Below are positions 21,314 to 32,359 of a stretch of 64,000 nt of DNA, piece after piece; position 1 is the first letter of the stretch; each line of letters begins with the position of its first letter. Where the stretch lies: the NCBI RefSeq assembly GCF_002994745.2, contig NC_037090.1, positions 26,339,501 to 26,403,500 on the forward strand, read 5' to 3'. Position numbers and translations under genes: made by a program. The DNA is from Rosa chinensis. Lineage: Eukaryota > Streptophyta > Magnoliopsida > Rosales > Rosaceae. The notes under the pieces were generated by a model. That model worked only from the letters and a program-made list of their open reading frames with translations. It was not told where the DNA came from and searched no databases.

Positions 21314-24300
21314 TCAGCAATGTGCCTTGTGGAGCCAATTCAGGTTCATATCTTCTTTCACAGCCTTCATGTGCATGTTCTTGAGAAAGGGTAAAAAGGG
21401 TTCCCATAAAATTTCAGTCTCTTCATCACATGTCACTTCCTTCAACTGTTCAAGATTCAAAACTGAAGAAGGCAACTCATTCAATCTCGAGCACTGTCTC
21501 ATGTTGAGCCTTTCTAAATTGCACAATTCTCCAATGTCTTCAGGCAATTCCTTAATGCTAAAGCAATCAGATATGTCAAGCAAATTTAACTTCTTGAGGT
21601 TCCTAATCGAGCCGGGCAATTCTGACAAGTCTGTACAACACCTGAGCCTCAACAGCTCTAAATTTACTAGATTTCCAATGTCTTCAGGTAAGGCAGAGAG
21701 TTTATGAGAATTGGTGACACTGAGTTTCTTCAATTGAATAAGGTCACACAATTGGGGAGGCAACTCCACCAAATCATTGCAGTAATCAATATTCATTTCA
21801 ACAAGATTTGGAAACGCCTCTGATATATGGATGGAACCATTACCAAAACCTTGGCCGATGCTACACATGAATAGAGAAATCTTTTTCAAACTTTTCAACT
21901 GTATAGGATACCTGCTTATGGAAGGAATTGAAATTCGTTCTAATCTGATTCTCTTCAGATTCGGTTTTGAATCAACTAGTTGAAAGTTATTCAACTCAGC
22001 AGGACTGATACCGTAACTAGTGAGTACTAGAGTCTTCAATTTATTCATTTTCTCCACAGACTCAGGTAAGGCATAATACTTGGTCTGAAAGTTCAAAATC
22101 AAAACCTCTGCTTCTGGTAGTTGCAAGTTTTGCCATTTAGATGAGAACTCTTCATCTGCATATATGGTATATGATGTCAGCTGGGAGAGAAATTATATGT
22201 GCGAAGTACTATTGAGATCTTAGTGTGTATGAGCCTATTTGCACGTGCATATGTGTTCATGTGAATTATTTGCTAAAGAAGAGATGTAACAACCTGTCGA
22301 GATCGATACAAGGCGAGCAATGAGGGATTGATACTTTTGTTCTTTCCACCACATAGGAAGGTTGTCTCCACATATGTCAATCATAAGCCTCATTCTATGT
22401 TGTAGTGGTTCCTGACTCAACTGCTGGATAGCCAACTCCCTAAGCATGTCATGCTGTGTAACGAAGTGTTCAGTGTAATAGCCATCACTATCCTTGTTGT
22501 CCTTCCTGGTTATAATCAAAGCCGATTTGCTTAAGAATTTCTTCAACATACATATTTCAGTAGAGAATTATGAGAAGCAGATAGCCATAAAGGATAACCT
22601 GGAGTGACAAGAACAGACAAGTAAAACCAAATCCTGCATACCTTGTGACTACCAGATTAGCCAAACTTCGAGAGGCAAGTTCATAGAGGTTCGCAATGGA
22701 CGAAATGTCTTCATGTATGCCATATAACTCTGCCCACATATCAATCAGGACAGTGGTAGGAATTCTTTGATCTTCAGGAAATAAACCAAGGTCTATAAAG
22801 CATTCCCTCATAAGAGGCTTCTCTGCATACAAAACATCTAAACTACTTTGGAGGCAATCAAGCAAATCATGTTCAGACTCAAGAACAGAAGAACCTCTAG
22901 ACCATTCCATTACTCTTTTTTGCCAAATCTCTATTGGCTGCCCGCAAAGTGATCTTCCGACAACTGTAATTGCAAGTGGAAATCCCATACAACGTTCTAC
23001 TATCTGCGAAGCAAAAATCATCTTGTCAATTACTGTTTCAGGTAATCATTATTTACTCCATATGTGCATGAATGCTTTGCATAGAAAGTGCATGTAGAAT
23101 CTCTTCATCCTTTCCTGCACTAATAAGCATATATATTTTGCATTGCAGACTAATATCACCTTTGTTGAAAGATCTTCTGAAATATAAGAGCTCCTGTCTC
23201 CTAAGGATGCTGCATGGTGAAAAAGTGCCATTGCATCTTTGCGGTTCAAACATTCTAAATAATATGGAGAACCAAATCTTGGAAAAGCAGACCTTGATGT
23301 CACCAATATCTTGTAATTTGTCAATTTTAATTCATCGAACTTCTCAAGAATGAATTCTGATCCAGCCCAAACATCATCCAGGATCAACAACATAGGATTT
23401 TGTCCTGTTAGCTTCAGAAATTGCTGCAGCCAGCTAACTGCAGTTACTTCACTTTGGAAATCGGGGACCTGGGCACCCGTTCGATGATATAGCTCTTTTA
23501 CAATTAGGTATAAGTTGGGCTTCTTTGAAACAGTAACAAAGAAGACATTGCTCTTGAATTTATCTATGCAAATAAAAGAGAAGAAAGTAGTTACTAGGAG
23601 GTACTTTAAAGTTGTCTGCAGTTGTGAAAAGAATAAAACATAAACGTATGCATGCAGATGGTGAGGTCATAAAAATGAATTGCTTAATGGCTTAACATAT
23701 TGAAATTACTGGTGAAGCCATTTGCTTATGAAGGCATGTCCTAGTCATGAAGTTATGAAATATTTGATTATTTTCCAGAAATAAATCCTATACAAAGGAG
23801 AGTGAGACTTGGCCTATTTGTAATCGGTGTGCCTTTGCCATATTGAATAAACAGCTTGACAGTAATTTTCATCAAATATTTCTAGCTAGCTACAGCTGGA
23901 TTAGACTTGGATATAGCATTCTTCAATTAGGGAATCAAAGCTTCCTAGTTTAAAGCAAGCAAGAAAAGATAATAACATCATTTATATGTAATACCTTTGA
24001 CTTCTGCATCATGACATAATTTTGTTGCCAGTGTAGTTTTCCCACATCCTCCTGGAGCAGTAAGTATCACCATCGACATTCCGTCCTTAAAGAGCTTCAT
24101 CTTCAATTCCCTCAAAGGCAAATCCAATCCAACCGTAATTGTTGGAGGCTCAGGCACAGCACACCACCCTTCAATTTTTTCAGACTGATTGTTCTGTATC
24201 ACACAATTCCCTTCAATTCTGTGCACCACATTTTCAATGTTCCTCACCGAAACCAATGCCTTCTTCACATCCCTTATGCCCTGCACTTTCAATATCTCCA

Positions 24301-24628
24301 ACAGCCTCTGAAGTGACTTGCTCAATTCAACAAGTCTGCTGCCATACTTATACTTCTTGAATCTGCTCGCTTCCGAACACTTGCGAATAAGCTCCACTCC
24401 TTCCTCCATTTCCACTCTAAGATTCTCTAGTTCCTCCTCTGGACCGTCCATTTCCTTCTCACACTGTGCCATCTCCTTGATCAGGGGCTGCAAAGAGTCC
24501 AGAGTGGACGTGATATCCCCGAGTTGGGGTTTGAATATCAGTATCTGGTCCTTCACTTGCTTAACAGAATCACACAGCGCCCAAAATGTCACCGCTAAAC
24601 CAGCTCCGCAGATTATCACCACTGTCAT
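21314..24628 (-). CDS. NRG1-type helper NLR (RPW8-NB-ARC-LRR), copy B, complete
   Basis: Helper NLR of the NRG1 clade; in the family it forms a membrane resistosome after sensor TIR-NLR signalling through EDS1/SAG101. Coding exons on the minus strand: 24628-23995, 23563-23160, 23003-22642, 22505-22294, 22155-21314. All junctions are GT-AG and in phase, giving 817 residues from ATG 24628 (another ATG at 24631). RPW8 domain 1-145 with a hydrophobic start; P-loop APGGCGKTTL at 191-200; kinase-2 MLLILDDVW at 269-277; RNBS-B KILVTSR to 302; GFPLA at 353-357; QHD in place of MHD at 484-486, as I recall for NRG1; LRRs from about 540, repeating LPEDIGNL-like units, to the C-terminus. No break is visible. 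It is in tandem with copy A (20 kb away). The true start may be the intron-split ATG (24755/24621), giving MVIICGAG. Confidence 0.92.
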
Positions 24629-24754
24629 CATACAACACCACCCAATAGACACCAAAATAAATAAAAACTTCAAATTTACCAAGAAAAAATCAAACATTAC
24701 GATTACCAAAAGTATAAGAAACCAGACAAGCAAAAACTCAAAGTTTGCTCTTAC
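24622..24754 (-). other. Predicted 5' intron of copy B (splits the start codon)
   Basis: Donor CAGCAA|GTAAGA and acceptor ATGACAG|TGGTGATA bound 133 T-rich bases. Splicing joins ..CAA+TGG.. and creates an in-frame ATG. The junction sequences match those of copy A while the sequence between has diverged. Confidence 0.5.
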
Positions 24755-24870
24755 TTGCTGAGATCGATAATGCGAGATCAAAGTAGACGTGAATATAGGA
24801 TTGTTTCTTGCACTATATGAGCAAAGAGAGTTGTTGTTTTGAAATCTCCAACTGTGCACGTATTAGCATT

Positions 24871-24876
24871 CTTATA
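24871..24876 (-). promoter_or_regulatory. TATA box of helper NLR copy B
   Basis: TATAAG on the minus strand, about 25 bases upstream of the GGAGATTTCAAA stretch shared with copy A. A start site near 24845 would give a 5' exon of about 90 bases before the predicted intron. Confidence 0.45.
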
Positions 24877-25300
24877 GTTGCTGCGAGAGGAGCGCGTAAT
24901 GATGTGTTGTTACTTCCCCAAGCTCCTTGAACATGCCACGAAAATTAGTAAGGTTGCGTCGAGAATTGGGACCTTATAGGCGCGTTTATTTGGCCCAATA
25001 ATCATCTTCAACGATAGTGGCCACGTACAACCAGCCCGTATTGTATATGGATTCTTTATTCCTAATCCTAATTCTGTGGTACGAAAATTGACAGAAAATG
25101 ATCTGGCCCAAAAATAGGAAAAAAGAAACGATAATTCTGGGTCTATGGGATAAGTACTATTAGATGATATTTAATTATTTAATTATTTATTTTAAGTTGC
25201 GAAGTTCACAATGATATTTGCCACTTCAATAGAATAATAGAGTGGTGAATCATCTGGATTAAATGATATGGACGGCAATGTTTTCTATGAATCAGCTTAT
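24877..25300. other. Upstream flank of copy B
   Basis: AT-rich. No gene and no known motif beyond the promoter region. Confidence 0.4.
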
Positions 25301-25639
25301 CCTCCCAATAAATTAAAGTTTACACCATTTTTAAAGATTTTTTTCCCACTTACCTCACTAAGTTTTTTTTAATTCTCTCTTACCCAAAACACTCTAAGGA
25401 GGTATTCCCTAATACCCCATTAAGATTTTTTTTTTTGTTTTTATTATTTTTTTAATACCATTTTTCCCTCACCTTTGTTACTTAGAGAGAGAGAAAGAAT
25501 GGAAGAGAGAGAAACCATAGGGGACTTCGCAGGAGCCCCGTCACCGGCAGTTGGATTCCGATCACCGGCCGCCGGAATCCGGCAAACTTCGCCGGAATCC
25601 GGCCACCGACCTCTGCCCACTGGAATTTGCTGAAAATCT

Positions 25640-26000
25640 CACCGGAAATGTTTTTTGCCCCCAATAGACATCTATTGCCCCCCAATAGACCTTTATTGCC
25701 TCTATTGCCCCGATATTCTATTGCCCCCTAATAGACGTCTATTGCCCTCCAATAGACGACTATCAGCCATGTATTGCCCCTCAATAGACGACTATCAACC
25801 ATGTATTGCCCTCCAATAGACGACTATCAACCATGTATTACCCCCTAATAGACGTTTCGATTACCGAAATGAGAACTAATTTTCCTAAAATAACACAAAT
25901 AAAACTTTGATTAAAGAAAAAAAAGATGAGATTACGTCAATTCAAAACTTCTATTGCCCCCCAATAGACCTTTAACAAACCTCTATTGCCCCAACAGAAA
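25640..26000. repeat. TATTGCCCCCCAATAGA palindromic repeat cluster
   Basis: Variants of TATTGCCCCCCAATAGAC recur about nine times (for example 25673, 25713, 25739, 25773, 25806, 25837, 25951). Each is a short palindrome-like unit, with TATTG and CAATA around a C-run. Within it, 25756-25851 is a clean tandem of three 32-base units starting ACGACTATCA. Confidence 0.75.
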
Positions 26001-26182
26001 CCTTTCTTTTTCATTTTTTTTTCCTTCCGGGCCTTCTGCCCCCATTTTACCCCAAAAAAAAAAGGCAAAGGAAAGAAATAAATTGACTTGTGGCCCCCAA
26101 TAAAACATGTTCCCCCCTTTTCTTGCATTATATGCCTTCTGCCCCCATTTACTAAAAAAAAAAATTAAAAAATAAAATAAAA

Positions 26183-26640
26183 TCAGAACGACGCCGACCA
26201 ATCCCTGACAGCAAAGCCCGGCGAAGTTGCGCATGGAGCAGACGCATCTCGAACCCAGATCATCTCCGACCTTGAAATCGGAGCTTCCCTTGAACTCAGA
26301 TTGACTCTGGAATCTCGAAATCCCGGCCTTCCGAAGAGGCCTCTGACGAGGCGTCCGGGTGGTGCAGCTTCGCCAGAGACGGAGTTATTACTGCTATAGC
26401 TACTGGCTCGGTTGGTGCCGGTTGAGTCGTCGTGTGTGAGCAACCTCAAGGAGCGAGTATGGTGATCTGAGCTTGGTGGAGAGCGAACGCAAACGGAGCT
26501 CCGACGTTTGGAGACGGATCTTTGACACCGTAAAACCAATTTCCAAACGGATCGGGTTGGAGGCAAGCTACGGAGACGGCGACAGAGACGACGACGGAGG
26601 CAAACTGGCCAGTCACATCGTTTGTCCGATTCCGACGAGG
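26183..26640. other. GC-rich gene-like core of capture element 1
   Basis: A GC-rich island in AT-rich DNA. The longest frame is on the minus strand, 26566 to 26183 (127 codons, Ser/Arg-rich, with RSPPSSDHHTRSLRLLTHDD). I do not recognise it. It may be a captured exon, or the frame may be a GC artefact. Confidence 0.3.
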
Positions 26641-26676
26641 AGGGAGCGATGAGGAGAGAGAGAGAGCAGACGTCTG

Positions 26677-26682
<6 letters not shown>

Positions 26683-26721
<39 letters not shown>
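26683..26721. repeat. (GA)n microsatellite
   Basis: About 39 bases of GA repeat at the right edge of the GC-rich core. Confidence 0.9.
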
Positions 26722-26726
<5 letters not shown>

Positions 26727-26895
26727 ATCTGAGGGAGGAGATAGATGAGAGAGTGGCATCATGTAGTTTTTTAATTAGGTGAAGGGCAAAGTTGTCATTT
26801 CTCTTTAAATTGGGTTAGTGGGAATAAAAATATGTTGCTGGGGTAAGTGGGATAATTTTGGCTCATTTTGGGGCTTTTGGTCAAGGACCCTAAAT

Positions 26896-27068
26896 TAAAA
26901 GTCTATTTTGATATGAGACGGGCAATTTCGACGACTGTTTTCACTCTGGGCTTAAATTTGGAACTTTCACGCACACTTCTTCATTCTTTGTAAAAATAAC
27001 TTGTTACCAAAGTGTTAATGTATTATAATTAAATTGACAAAAAATTAAAGAAATAGAAGTTGATATTG
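26896..27068. other. Spacer, no gene seen
   Basis: AT-rich with no recognisable element. Confidence 0.4.
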
Positions 27069-27850
27069 AATTTTTTTTTTTCAAAGCACCTTTATGGTGC
27101 GCGGAAGACTTTATTTTTTTGAAATAAAAATTGAAATTCATTACATCAACAGCTAAAAGGTTATAGTCTACAAAGCTTACATAAGAAAGCTAAAGCAACA
27201 GACTACCCTATCTAAGCTATAGCAAACTATTACAATCTCTGGAACACTCACTGTTTAGCAAGCCCATACAAGAATGATTAAGCCTTACCTTCTATGGAAA
27301 AGAAATCATTCAACTAATCCTCGCTTGCTAGGCACGCAATTGTGGTACAAACAAGAAACTAAACATCATAGAAGACTTATAGAAGCTTCACCAAACTCAC
27401 ACAGGCTTAAAAGAAAACCCTCATCACTAAGACATAGGGCCCATTAGCCCAAGGTTCAGCCCAGGCCCAAAAGTCCAAGCCCAAACCCGAGCAATAGCCC
27501 TAAACTAACCTTTCGTCCAACGACCAACCGTCCACCGCAACATCAGATCCTGCAAAAAAATCCGAGCAGAGACATCCAAAGGATCAAGCAATCCCTTACA
27601 GCAGCTCGCTTCCTACGCAGCCTGCCGGAATCAGGGAGAGCAGCCTCAAAATTGGACAGCCAACAACACTCAAAGTCCTCCGAGATCTGGTCCACCCACA
27701 CCCCAAGACCGTCTCCAAAAACCCAGCCACGAACGCAGACTCCTTCGCCCACAAAAAACGCGAGCTACCAAAAGCCAACAGCGAGGCCTACTCTACTCGA
27801 GGTGGAGAGAGACTTCCGTCGTCACTAGTCTCGAACTCTAGGGTTCGATT
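27069..27850 (-). mobile_element. LINE-like retroposon fragment, minus orientation (uncertain)
   Basis: A T13 run at about 27069-27081 would be the poly(A) tail of a minus-strand retroposon. The body is GC-richer and repeats GGGCC-type phrases (27440-27490) like the retroposon at 17604-18487. No intact domain and no target duplication found. Confidence 0.3.
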
Positions 27851-27894
27851 TTTGTACACGAGGAAGAATTTATTATTTGCTTTTGATTAGGAAA

Positions 27895-27975
27895 ACAATG
27901 CTGTATGACAATCCACTAATCCGTGGTTTAATTCTCCCAATTGAAGTCAATTTCTATTTGAGTTGTAGGCCGTGT
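27895..27975 (+). repeat. Inter-NLR repeat block fragment
   Basis: TGGTTTAATTCTCCCAATTG and GAAGTCAATTTCTATTTGAG match 1980-2030. It lies upstream of copy B as the 1870 block lies upstream of copy A. Confidence 0.5.
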
Positions 27976-28655
27976 CTCACTTTCTCCTATGGCTCATCTC
28001 AGTGGTTTTTATAACTTTGTTTATTCTTGTCTAGTTGTAGGGTTCTTCAAATCTACACACTTACGGAGTTACGGTTATTCGCAAAAAACAATATTAGGAC
28101 CAACTAGGACAAAAATAAAGTATTGAGTCGATTCTTCTTTTGCGTCAAACTAATAACTATGAATATTTATTGACTCTTGATAGAGGGTAGAAGAATGGAA
28201 CTTACTAGGTAACATACAATGTGTTACTATAGATGTATGATCATCACAATTCAACTAGGTTATTCTATTCGACCTCTTTTAAAAATTAAGAACTTCGGCC
28301 TCATTTGGTTTGCGAAATTGATGGCTTAGATCCTTTCTTAAGGAACAACTTTCTTATGCACAATGCGAAATTGATGGCCTCATTTGGTTCCTTATGCACA
28401 ATAAGGAACAACTTTTTTTTAAGAAGGGAAAATATGGGGGAAAGTGAATCTTCTCATCTTCCAAATGATTCATTTTTCCTTCCACTTTCTCTACATAAAT
28501 TGTGCATTAATTACATTATATAAATATATTTATATCCTCGTTAAAAATTAATATTGACAATTTTATTTAAATTATTTATGAGATTTCTATTACTATATAT
28601 TTTATTATATGAGGATATAAATAGAAAATTAGTATGATTAAACTGTAAGTGAAAT
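27976..28655. other. Intergenic with duplicated GGCCTCATTTGGTT ends
   Basis: AT-rich. GGCCTCATTTGGTTTGCGAA (about 28298) and GGCCTCATTTGGTTCCTTAT (about 28376) are in direct orientation, with ATTGATGGC nearby both times. They resemble the Harbinger-like terminus at 18818. Perhaps a damaged MITE with a duplicated end. Confidence 0.35.
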
Positions 28656-28658
28656 ACA

Positions 28659-28862
28659 ATGGAGGAGGCCTCAGGGAATTCGGAGCAACCTCATTTGGTG
28701 AAACCTACGGTTTCGTGTACTGGCGGTGGCAATCTCACAATCCCCAAACCAGGCAGTGAGGAAACAGCATCTATAAAGGTACGGAGAGGCGATGCAGTCT
28801 TCTTGGTTCATCGACAGCATTGTTTCAAAATGATTGCTAGACAGGAAAGGTTGAGGCGATAA
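28659..28862 (+). CDS. Hypothetical 67-residue open frame
   Basis: Begins MEEASGNSEQPHLVKPTVSC. It has no recognised domain and a minus-strand frame covers the same bases. It may be chance or a fragment. Low support. Confidence 0.15.
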   Translation: MEEASGNSEQPHLVKPTVSCTGGGNLTIPKPGSEETASIKVRRGDAVFLVHRQHCFKMIARQERLRR

Positions 28863-29101
28863 GGGCTCCGATTCGCGGTGGTTTCGGCTTAGGCGGCTGA
28901 GGGTACAGGCCGGGGTGAGGAGGGGTCCTCTTCGTGCTAGGTAATAACAGTAACTCTTCACCACAACAAAGTCACCATCTCACATGCATTGAGAATGCAG
29001 AAAATGACACCATGTCAGAAGCCCAAGAGCACACCACCAAGAGACAAGGCATGCTCTGTTCTCAAAGTATATCAGACAAGTCTTGAAACCACATTATAGA
29101 C

Positions 29102-29229
29102 CAAGACCAATCCTAACCACATCCTTAATTGTACATCAGTAGAGCAAGACCAATCCTAACCACATCCTCAATTGTACATGAGTAAAGCAAGACCAATCCT
29201 AACTACATCCTCAATTGTACATCAGTAGC
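29102..29229 (+). repeat. Three 43-bp tandem repeats in the U3 region of Copia 3
   Basis: The units start at 29102, 29145 and 29188, each CAAGACCAATCCTAAC.ACAT then CCT.AATTGTACAT. They lie about 45 bases upstream of the TATA-like box, where LTR enhancer repeats usually sit. Confidence 0.75.
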
Positions 29230-29443
29230 TTCACATATGATTATTTGTCTCTTAGTTTCTACTATTGTTGTATAAATAGTTATCTACTATACAAAGCAAT
29301 TCAAGGCAATACAAACACGTTTTCAGCCTTCATCTTTTTCAAAGCTCTTTAATTCTCTTTATGGTATCAAAGCTTCAGCCGAAAGGCATCTGATCCATCT
29401 CTCTCAATCCAACTCTTTTTCCTCTCCCTTTAATCCAATTTCA

Positions 29444-30780
29444 ATGGCTCCTACCAATGCACCTAGCTCTCCAAATCCCCCTCTTCCCACCCAACTCATT
29501 CTCTCACTAGAAATTACTTCCCAACTTCTCTCCGCCTCCTCCACACCCAATCATGTCAGTAACTTCATCCCACTCAAGCTCACCAAAGAAAACTATCTTC
29601 TTTGGAAGGATATCACTACCATTGTGCTCCAGAACTACGAGATGTACGACATGGTGGACGGATCTGAACCCTGCCCACCCCAGTTCATCAACAACAATCT
29701 TAATCCAGCCTACACAAAATGGGTCAAGAAAGATCATACCTGTCGAATTTGGCTGATTGCTTCTCTCTCTAAGTCTGTCCTCCCCTTCACAGTTGGCTCT
29801 ACCTCTGCAAGCTCTCTTTGGCTCACTCTTGAACGCCGACTTGTTGCCTTGACCAGATCCCATGTTCTCCAATTGAAGCGACATATTCAAACCTTCAAAA
29901 GGGTAGCCTCTCCATCACCGACAATTCGCAGCAAATCAAGACGGTTGCTGACGCTCTTGCCGTCACTGGAGCACCTCTTGATGACAACGACCTTGTCGCC
30001 CACACTCTTCATGGTCCCACTGATGACTATGAGGCCTTCACTACCTCTACCCGCGTATGCTCTGATCCTGTGATAACAGATGAGCTCCATGGCTTACTTT
30101 TCAGTTAGGAGATTGAAATTGAACATCGGGCTAACCCACCTCACTTTTCCAACCCAACAACACCAACTCTCAAGCCTTTACTGCCTCTACTTCATCAAGG
30201 CCCAAAAACACAAACTGTAAATCAAAACTCTCGTTCCACCAGCTACAGAATTCGCTACCCCAACAATGCTTTGCGCTTCACCAACCTCCAGAATCGTCCA
30301 CAAAATCAAGCCCCTCTACTTCCCACTCCTCCAAATCCCCTCCCACCTTATCCTGAGCACCAATTTGGTCCTCCTCTCAACTCTTGCCCTAATCTCCATC
30401 CTCCTCGTTGTTAGCTCTGTGATCTCGACAACCATCATGCCTCGAAATGCTTCCACCGCTACAACCACGCCTACCAAGGCCGTCTCCCACCACCCTGACT
30501 TGTTGCAATGCTGGCACCCACCTATTGAGCACAACCTCCACGTTCTGGTCCTATGCCTATGACCTCCTACACTCTTGAAGATCAGCTTGATGCATCAAGC
30601 TCTCTGTGGTATCTTAACAGTGGTGCCACCAACCATGTCAATGTGGATCTTAACAATCTCAGCATCCACACTCCATACAATGGACCTGACAAAGTGACCA
30701 TCGGTAATGGTGAAGGTTTGAACATTCAAAACACTGGCTCTACTCTTGCTAAACTCCCTTCCTCCAACTCCTCACGTACA
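29444..30780 (+). pseudogene. Copia 3 gag-protease
   Basis: ATG 29444 opens MAPTNAPSSPNPPLP. The retrotransposon gag core follows, with FIPLKLTKENYLLWKDITTI, DMVDGSEPCPP and RIWLIASLSKSVLPF. A frameshift falls after LWLTLERRL (about 29850). A decayed zinc knuckle C-stop-LCDLDNHHASKC lies near 30408-30449. The protease region SLWYLNSGATNHV is in frame at about 30602, with N replacing the catalytic D of D-S-G. Then it is cut off. Confidence 0.75.
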
Positions 30781-30789
30781 GTAAGAAGA

Positions 30790-31052
30790 GAAAAGAAAAA
30801 TTTTTTGGCTTTTGATTCAAGGTTAGGGCTCGTGTTGATAACGTGTTTTAGGGTATGAGATTCAAGAGAGATTGAGGAGAGAATTGTTGTATATTCATTG
30901 ATAATAGGAGCCCTATATATATGGATTACAAAGTACATAATCTTGAAGTACAAAGATTCTTATTCTAACTCAGAGTAAGAAATCTCTCCTATTACAACTA
31001 TAGAACTAATCCTAGTTTGACAAGGCACACTAAATGTCAACATTCTTCAACA
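30790..31052 (-). repeat. Solo-type Copia LTR with primer-binding region, minus orientation
   Basis: On the minus strand the LTR runs TGTTGAAGAATG (31052) to CCCTAAAACA (30844), 209 bases, with the family marks TATATAGGGCTCCTATTATC and AATGAATATACAAC. CGTTATCAACACGAGCCCTAACC, as in elements 1 and 2, follows at 30843-30821. So an LTR and the first 50 or so bases of the interior survive, joined head-on to Copia 3 at about 30780-30790. Confidence 0.75.
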
Positions 31053-31079
31053 ATTAATATTTTATTGACTCCGTAAGAA

Positions 31080-31960
31080 AGCATAAACATTTGAACATAG
31101 ACACAAGTTTGTATTTAACTTTTTGTTAAACAATTAATTGAGAATTTTCGATAAAGAATATGAACAAGAGACTGGTTCTTAAAGAGGGAACTATACGCCT
31201 ACTAGAAAAAAGAACTCTAGAAATGGTGAAGTAATTAGCATCCCATTTCGATCAGTACGTTGTACACCCTGTCGTATATATTCAGAGGGTAAGAAACTAG
31301 GGGAATAGATAGAATTTCTTATGCATGGAAACGTATAACAAATGCTTGGTAATTACCTTCCAATGTGTTATATCTTTCAGTCAAGTGACCTAGTATTAGT
31401 AAGCTATGTCTCCTAGAATATTCAAAATATGAAAAGCTTGTCCGAATTGTTCAAGTCAAGATTGCATATCCAAGCAACAAAAATCCATACGAGGGACCTT
31501 ATATTTGAAATAAGGGGTGCAAAAAAATTAGAAGTCAACAAATGCGCCAAGAGAAAAATACAAAATGGTGGGAGAAATCAGTTTCTTCTGATTTTTGGCG
31601 TTCAAACATCTTCGCATGCAAAAGCAAAACGTGGTAGAGCAGCAAACGTCACAAATATGCATGCATGTATGCTAACCGAACCACGTACAAACCCTACTAT
31701 TACTGCGAAACTCCTAAATTGTTTTAATGTTTGCATGCATTGTGCTGAAATCTTCAACGGCTTTCCACTAAAGCTAATCGATATGTATGATCTGTCAGCA
31801 CCGTTGAGCTTGGTATGATACAGTTGCTCCAGTTTACGTTGGACGTTGTTTTCACGTAGCAAAACCAAAGCATCATATATAGATGGCCAGTTCAATAAGA
31901 TACTTGTGTAACCAGGAGGTTTACGACTTTACGGAAGTTCACCTCACTAATCACTATTAC
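31080..31960 (+). repeat. Inter-NLR repeat block, copy 3
   Basis: It aligns through its length with 4050-4660 plus 6360-6600, and with copy 4. Landmarks are ACTCTAGAAATGGTGAAGTA, ACCCTGTCGTATAT, CGAATTGTTCAAGTCAAGAT and GGTATGATACAGTTGCTCC. The minus-strand frame 31895-31602 (97 codons) is not recognised. A related but stopped reading exists in copy 4, so it may be an old exon. Confidence 0.6.
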
Positions 31961-32359
31961 TATCTAGCCTTCGGTAACTCACTAACACGCCCTACAGGAT
32001 GTAACATTGGAGCATTAAATACATCTGATGCAATGTAGAATTTTTGGGAAATTAGAGATTGTGGTTATCACATCTATTTCAAGTCGCTGATTTGACTGTA
32101 AACCTCCGACAGTTCCTTTAAGCACGTTAACTACCTCCCAGAAATCCCGCCTGGTGTGAATATTTAGCCTAAGCTGCATGGATTAGAGAGTACAAAAATT
32201 ATGTAAAATAAAGTCCATAAACCAAGCATTCATCGTCTAAACAAATAACTGAATAAGAATGAAATAATCAATTCTATGGTCAAATGCATTGAGCGCACGC
32301 CTCATTCGCTGACCAAAAAATCCTAATATTGGACTTTTATGAACTGACAAAAAATCTAG
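31961..32359. other. Spacer, no gene seen
   Basis: AT-rich. No open frame or known element. Confidence 0.4.

Larger units (their letters stand above)
25300..26895. mobile_element. Putative gene-capture DNA element 1 (TATTGCCCCC family)
   Basis: Its right part (AGTGGGAATAAAAATATG..., then TTTTGGTCAAGGACCC at about 26880-26895) and left part (CGCCGGAATC, TATTGCCCCCCAATAGA) both match the element around the FRO fragment (42692-51125). A weak inverted likeness CCCACTTACC.CA joins the ends (25340 against the complement near 26850). A GC-rich, gene-like core at 26183-26640 sits between AT-rich arms. No transposase; the superfamily is unknown. Confidence 0.5.
28985..30780 (+). mobile_element. Copia element 3, truncated after protease
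   Basis: A primer-binding site TGGTATCAAAGC at 29362-29373 marks the end of a 5' LTR just upstream; TATAAATAG near 29273 is its likely TATA box, and the LTR start is uncertain (about 28985). Gag and protease follow, and the element stops at about 30780 against an inverted LTR of another Copia family. Integrase, RT and RNase H are missing, as is the right LTR. The PBS differs from elements 1 and 2, so this is another lineage. Confidence 0.7.

Noticed and set aside
24318..24761. 147-codon plus-strand frame
   Set aside because: Antisense to exon 1 of copy B. The minus strand carries clear RPW8 and P-loop coding.
25640..26000. CRISPR-like array in the TATTGCCCCC cluster
   Set aside because: The units are themselves palindromic with no uniform unique spacers, and this is eukaryotic DNA. 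It is a transposon-type repeat.
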